DNA from: Nocardioides sp. CFH 31398
Lineage (GTDB): Bacteria; Actinomycetota; Actinomycetes; Propionibacteriales; Nocardioidaceae
NCBI RefSeq assembly: GCF_022436705.1
Contig: NZ_JAKUHT010000005.1
Coordinates: forward strand, 124,001 to 188,000
DNA: 64,000 nucleotides
Reading direction: 5' to 3'
The translations under genes and the position numbers were made by a program. Below, piece after piece: positions 63,159-64,000 of this stretch. The notes beneath the pieces were generated by a model. It ran no database searches. It worked only from the letters and a program-made list of their open reading frames with translations, and was not told where the DNA came from. Position 1 is the stretch's first letter. Every line of letters begins with the position of its first letter.

Positions 63159-63224
63159 GGATCGACTGTGCACACGCCAGTGACATGACGACCCGGCATG
63201 GGGGCCGGTTAAGGAGCGCCGTTC

Positions 63225-63755
63225 GTGAGCCCAGACCGCCCTTCCGGTGCCCACACGCGCGCGGCCACGGGGATCGCCACCGGCCGAATCTCGGTCCGCG
63301 CCGCACGCGGCTCCGGCCGCACCCCACTCTCCGCCTTCGACGACGCCCTGCACCAGGCCGGGGTGTCGAACGTGAACCTGCTCGTGCTGTCCTCGGTCGT
63401 CCCGCCGGGCGTGGCCGTCGAGGTGGACGACGCCCCGCCGCCCCTCGACGCCGGCCACGGCGACCGCCTCTACTGCGTGCTGTCCGTCGCCCATGCCGAG
63501 CTCCGTGGTCAGACGGCCTGGGCCGGCCTGGGCTGGGTCAACGACCCCGACCGCGGCGGCCTGTTCGTCGAGCACCACGGCGGGGCGGAGGAGTCGGTGC
63601 GCGAGCTGATCGACCTGACCCTCGCCGACATGGCGGAGCGGCGCGGGACGACGTACTCGGAGACCGAGGCCTGCGTGATCGACGCCCACTGCGACGACCG
63701 GCCGGTGTGCGCTCTCGTCGTGGCAACGTACGACGTGGCACGGTGGGATTCGTGA
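63225..63755 (+). CDS. pdaD: Pyruvoyl-dependent arginine decarboxylase
   Basis: A 176-residue PvlArgDC-family protein. GSGRTPLSAFDDALHQAG and VNLLVLSSVVPPG match the archaeal enzyme; self-cleavage between S56 and S57 would give the beta chain and a pyruvoyl-capped alpha chain. Glu in LFVEHHGG is the expected catalytic acid. The reaction is arginine to agmatine and CO2. The GTG at 63225 follows aaggag. It overlaps the next gene by GTGA, so the pair may make and acetylate a polyamine. Confidence 0.85.
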   Translation: MSPDRPSGAHTRAATGIATGRISVRAARGSGRTPLSAFDDALHQAGVSNVNLLVLSSVVPPGVAVEVDDAPPPLDAGHGDRLYCVLSVAHAELRGQTAWAGLGWVNDPDRGGLFVEHHGGAEESVRELIDLTLADMAERRGTTYSETEACVIDAHCDDRPVCALVVATYDVARWDS

Positions 63756-64000
63756 CCCACGCCGCCGCGGACCACGTCGGCGCCTCCGACGTGCCCGCGT
63801 GGCGTGTCGAGCGGCACGACGTCCTCCCTCAGGATCTGCTGGGACCTCTGCGCGCGCTCTACATCAGATCCTTCGACCCGCTGCGCTCCCTCGCCGCCGC
63901 TCGCCACGTGCTGACCGAGGCGGAGTTCGCCGAGGAGATGGCCGACGAGGCGGTCAGCAAGTACGTCGCCCTGGGGGACGACGGTGAGCCCGTGGGTCTG
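63752..64000 (+). CDS. Acetyltransferase-like protein, N-terminal part (partial)
   Basis: The first 83 codons of a gene that runs off the right edge, starting GTG at 63752 inside the decarboxylase stop. VERHDVLPQDLLGPLRALYIRSF and RHVLTEAEFAEEMADEAVSKYVAL resemble the start of GNAT-fold N-acyltransferases. The acetyl-CoA motif is beyond the window, so the call is tentative. Agmatine or arginine could be the substrate. Confidence 0.5.
   Translation, partial: MTHAAADHVGASDVPAWRVERHDVLPQDLLGPLRALYIRSFDPLRSLAAARHVLTEAEFAEEMADEAVSKYVALGDDGEPVGL

Overview
The window is high-GC actinobacterial chromosome, most like Nocardioides or another member of the Nocardioidaceae. The evidence is the GC-rich third codon positions, many GTG starts, 4-base stop/start overlaps (ATGA or GTGA), the mycothiol gene mshA, the carD - gpmA - phoU - senX3/regX3 - mshA neighbourhood, and typical Nocardioides extragenic repeats. 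I name no species because I could not run a search.

Region 1 (1-2.3 kb): the 5' end of a membrane molybdopterin oxidoreductase, ispF, an alpha/beta hydrolase and a NirD-like gene. Region 2 (2.3-24 kb) is a catabolic island for cyclic ureides: barbiturase plus carbamate kinase; a SMP-30 protein; a hydantoinase/oxoprolinase pair (hyuA/hyuB) with an NmrA-like oxidoreductase; a six-gene operon (uracil-type NCS2 permease, FAD, Fe-S and Mo subunits of a molybdenum hydroxylase, a CoxG-like protein, an amidase); a PucR-family regulator; and allH-allF-allG, the three parts of an oxamate-carbamoyltransferase-type complex. Together these could oxidise uracil or thymine to a barbiturate, open the ring to ureidomalonate, transfer the carbamoyl group to phosphate, and make ATP through carbamate kinase, leaving malonamate for the amidase. 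The last part of this route is an inference and is the main discovery candidate.

Region 3 (24-38.8 kb) is conserved core: two convergent IspD-like genes (one with intact main motifs, one degenerate), carD, a UbiA-family prenyltransferase, a lipoprotein, gpmA, phoU with a PHO box, senX3/regX3, an EamA transporter, a DinB-like mycothiol-dependent enzyme, a YbjN protein, mshA, a short-chain dehydrogenase, a secreted protein and a protealysin-like M4 peptidase that appears fused to its own inhibitor. Region 4 (38.8-49.7 kb): a Dabb protein, typA, an acyl-CoA ligase, small membrane proteins, a secreted reprolysin-like metalloprotease, a WXG/EspC-like type VII substrate pair and a MarR regulator. 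Region 5 (49.7-55 kb): the fused B12-dependent acyl-CoA mutase icmF, followed by a histidine phosphatase, a cytosolic BtuF-like protein and a rhomboid protease.

Region 6 (55-64 kb): a minus-strand operon gpgS - folP-like - LigB-like - RibD-C-like - crotonase, a DHA2-type efflux pump, a multi-TM PAS histidine kinase, a pyruvoyl-dependent arginine decarboxylase and the start of an acetyltransferase-like gene. Repeats of interest are two copies of a 94-96 bp palindromic element, a 32-bp-period repeat at two loci, and several long palindromes.
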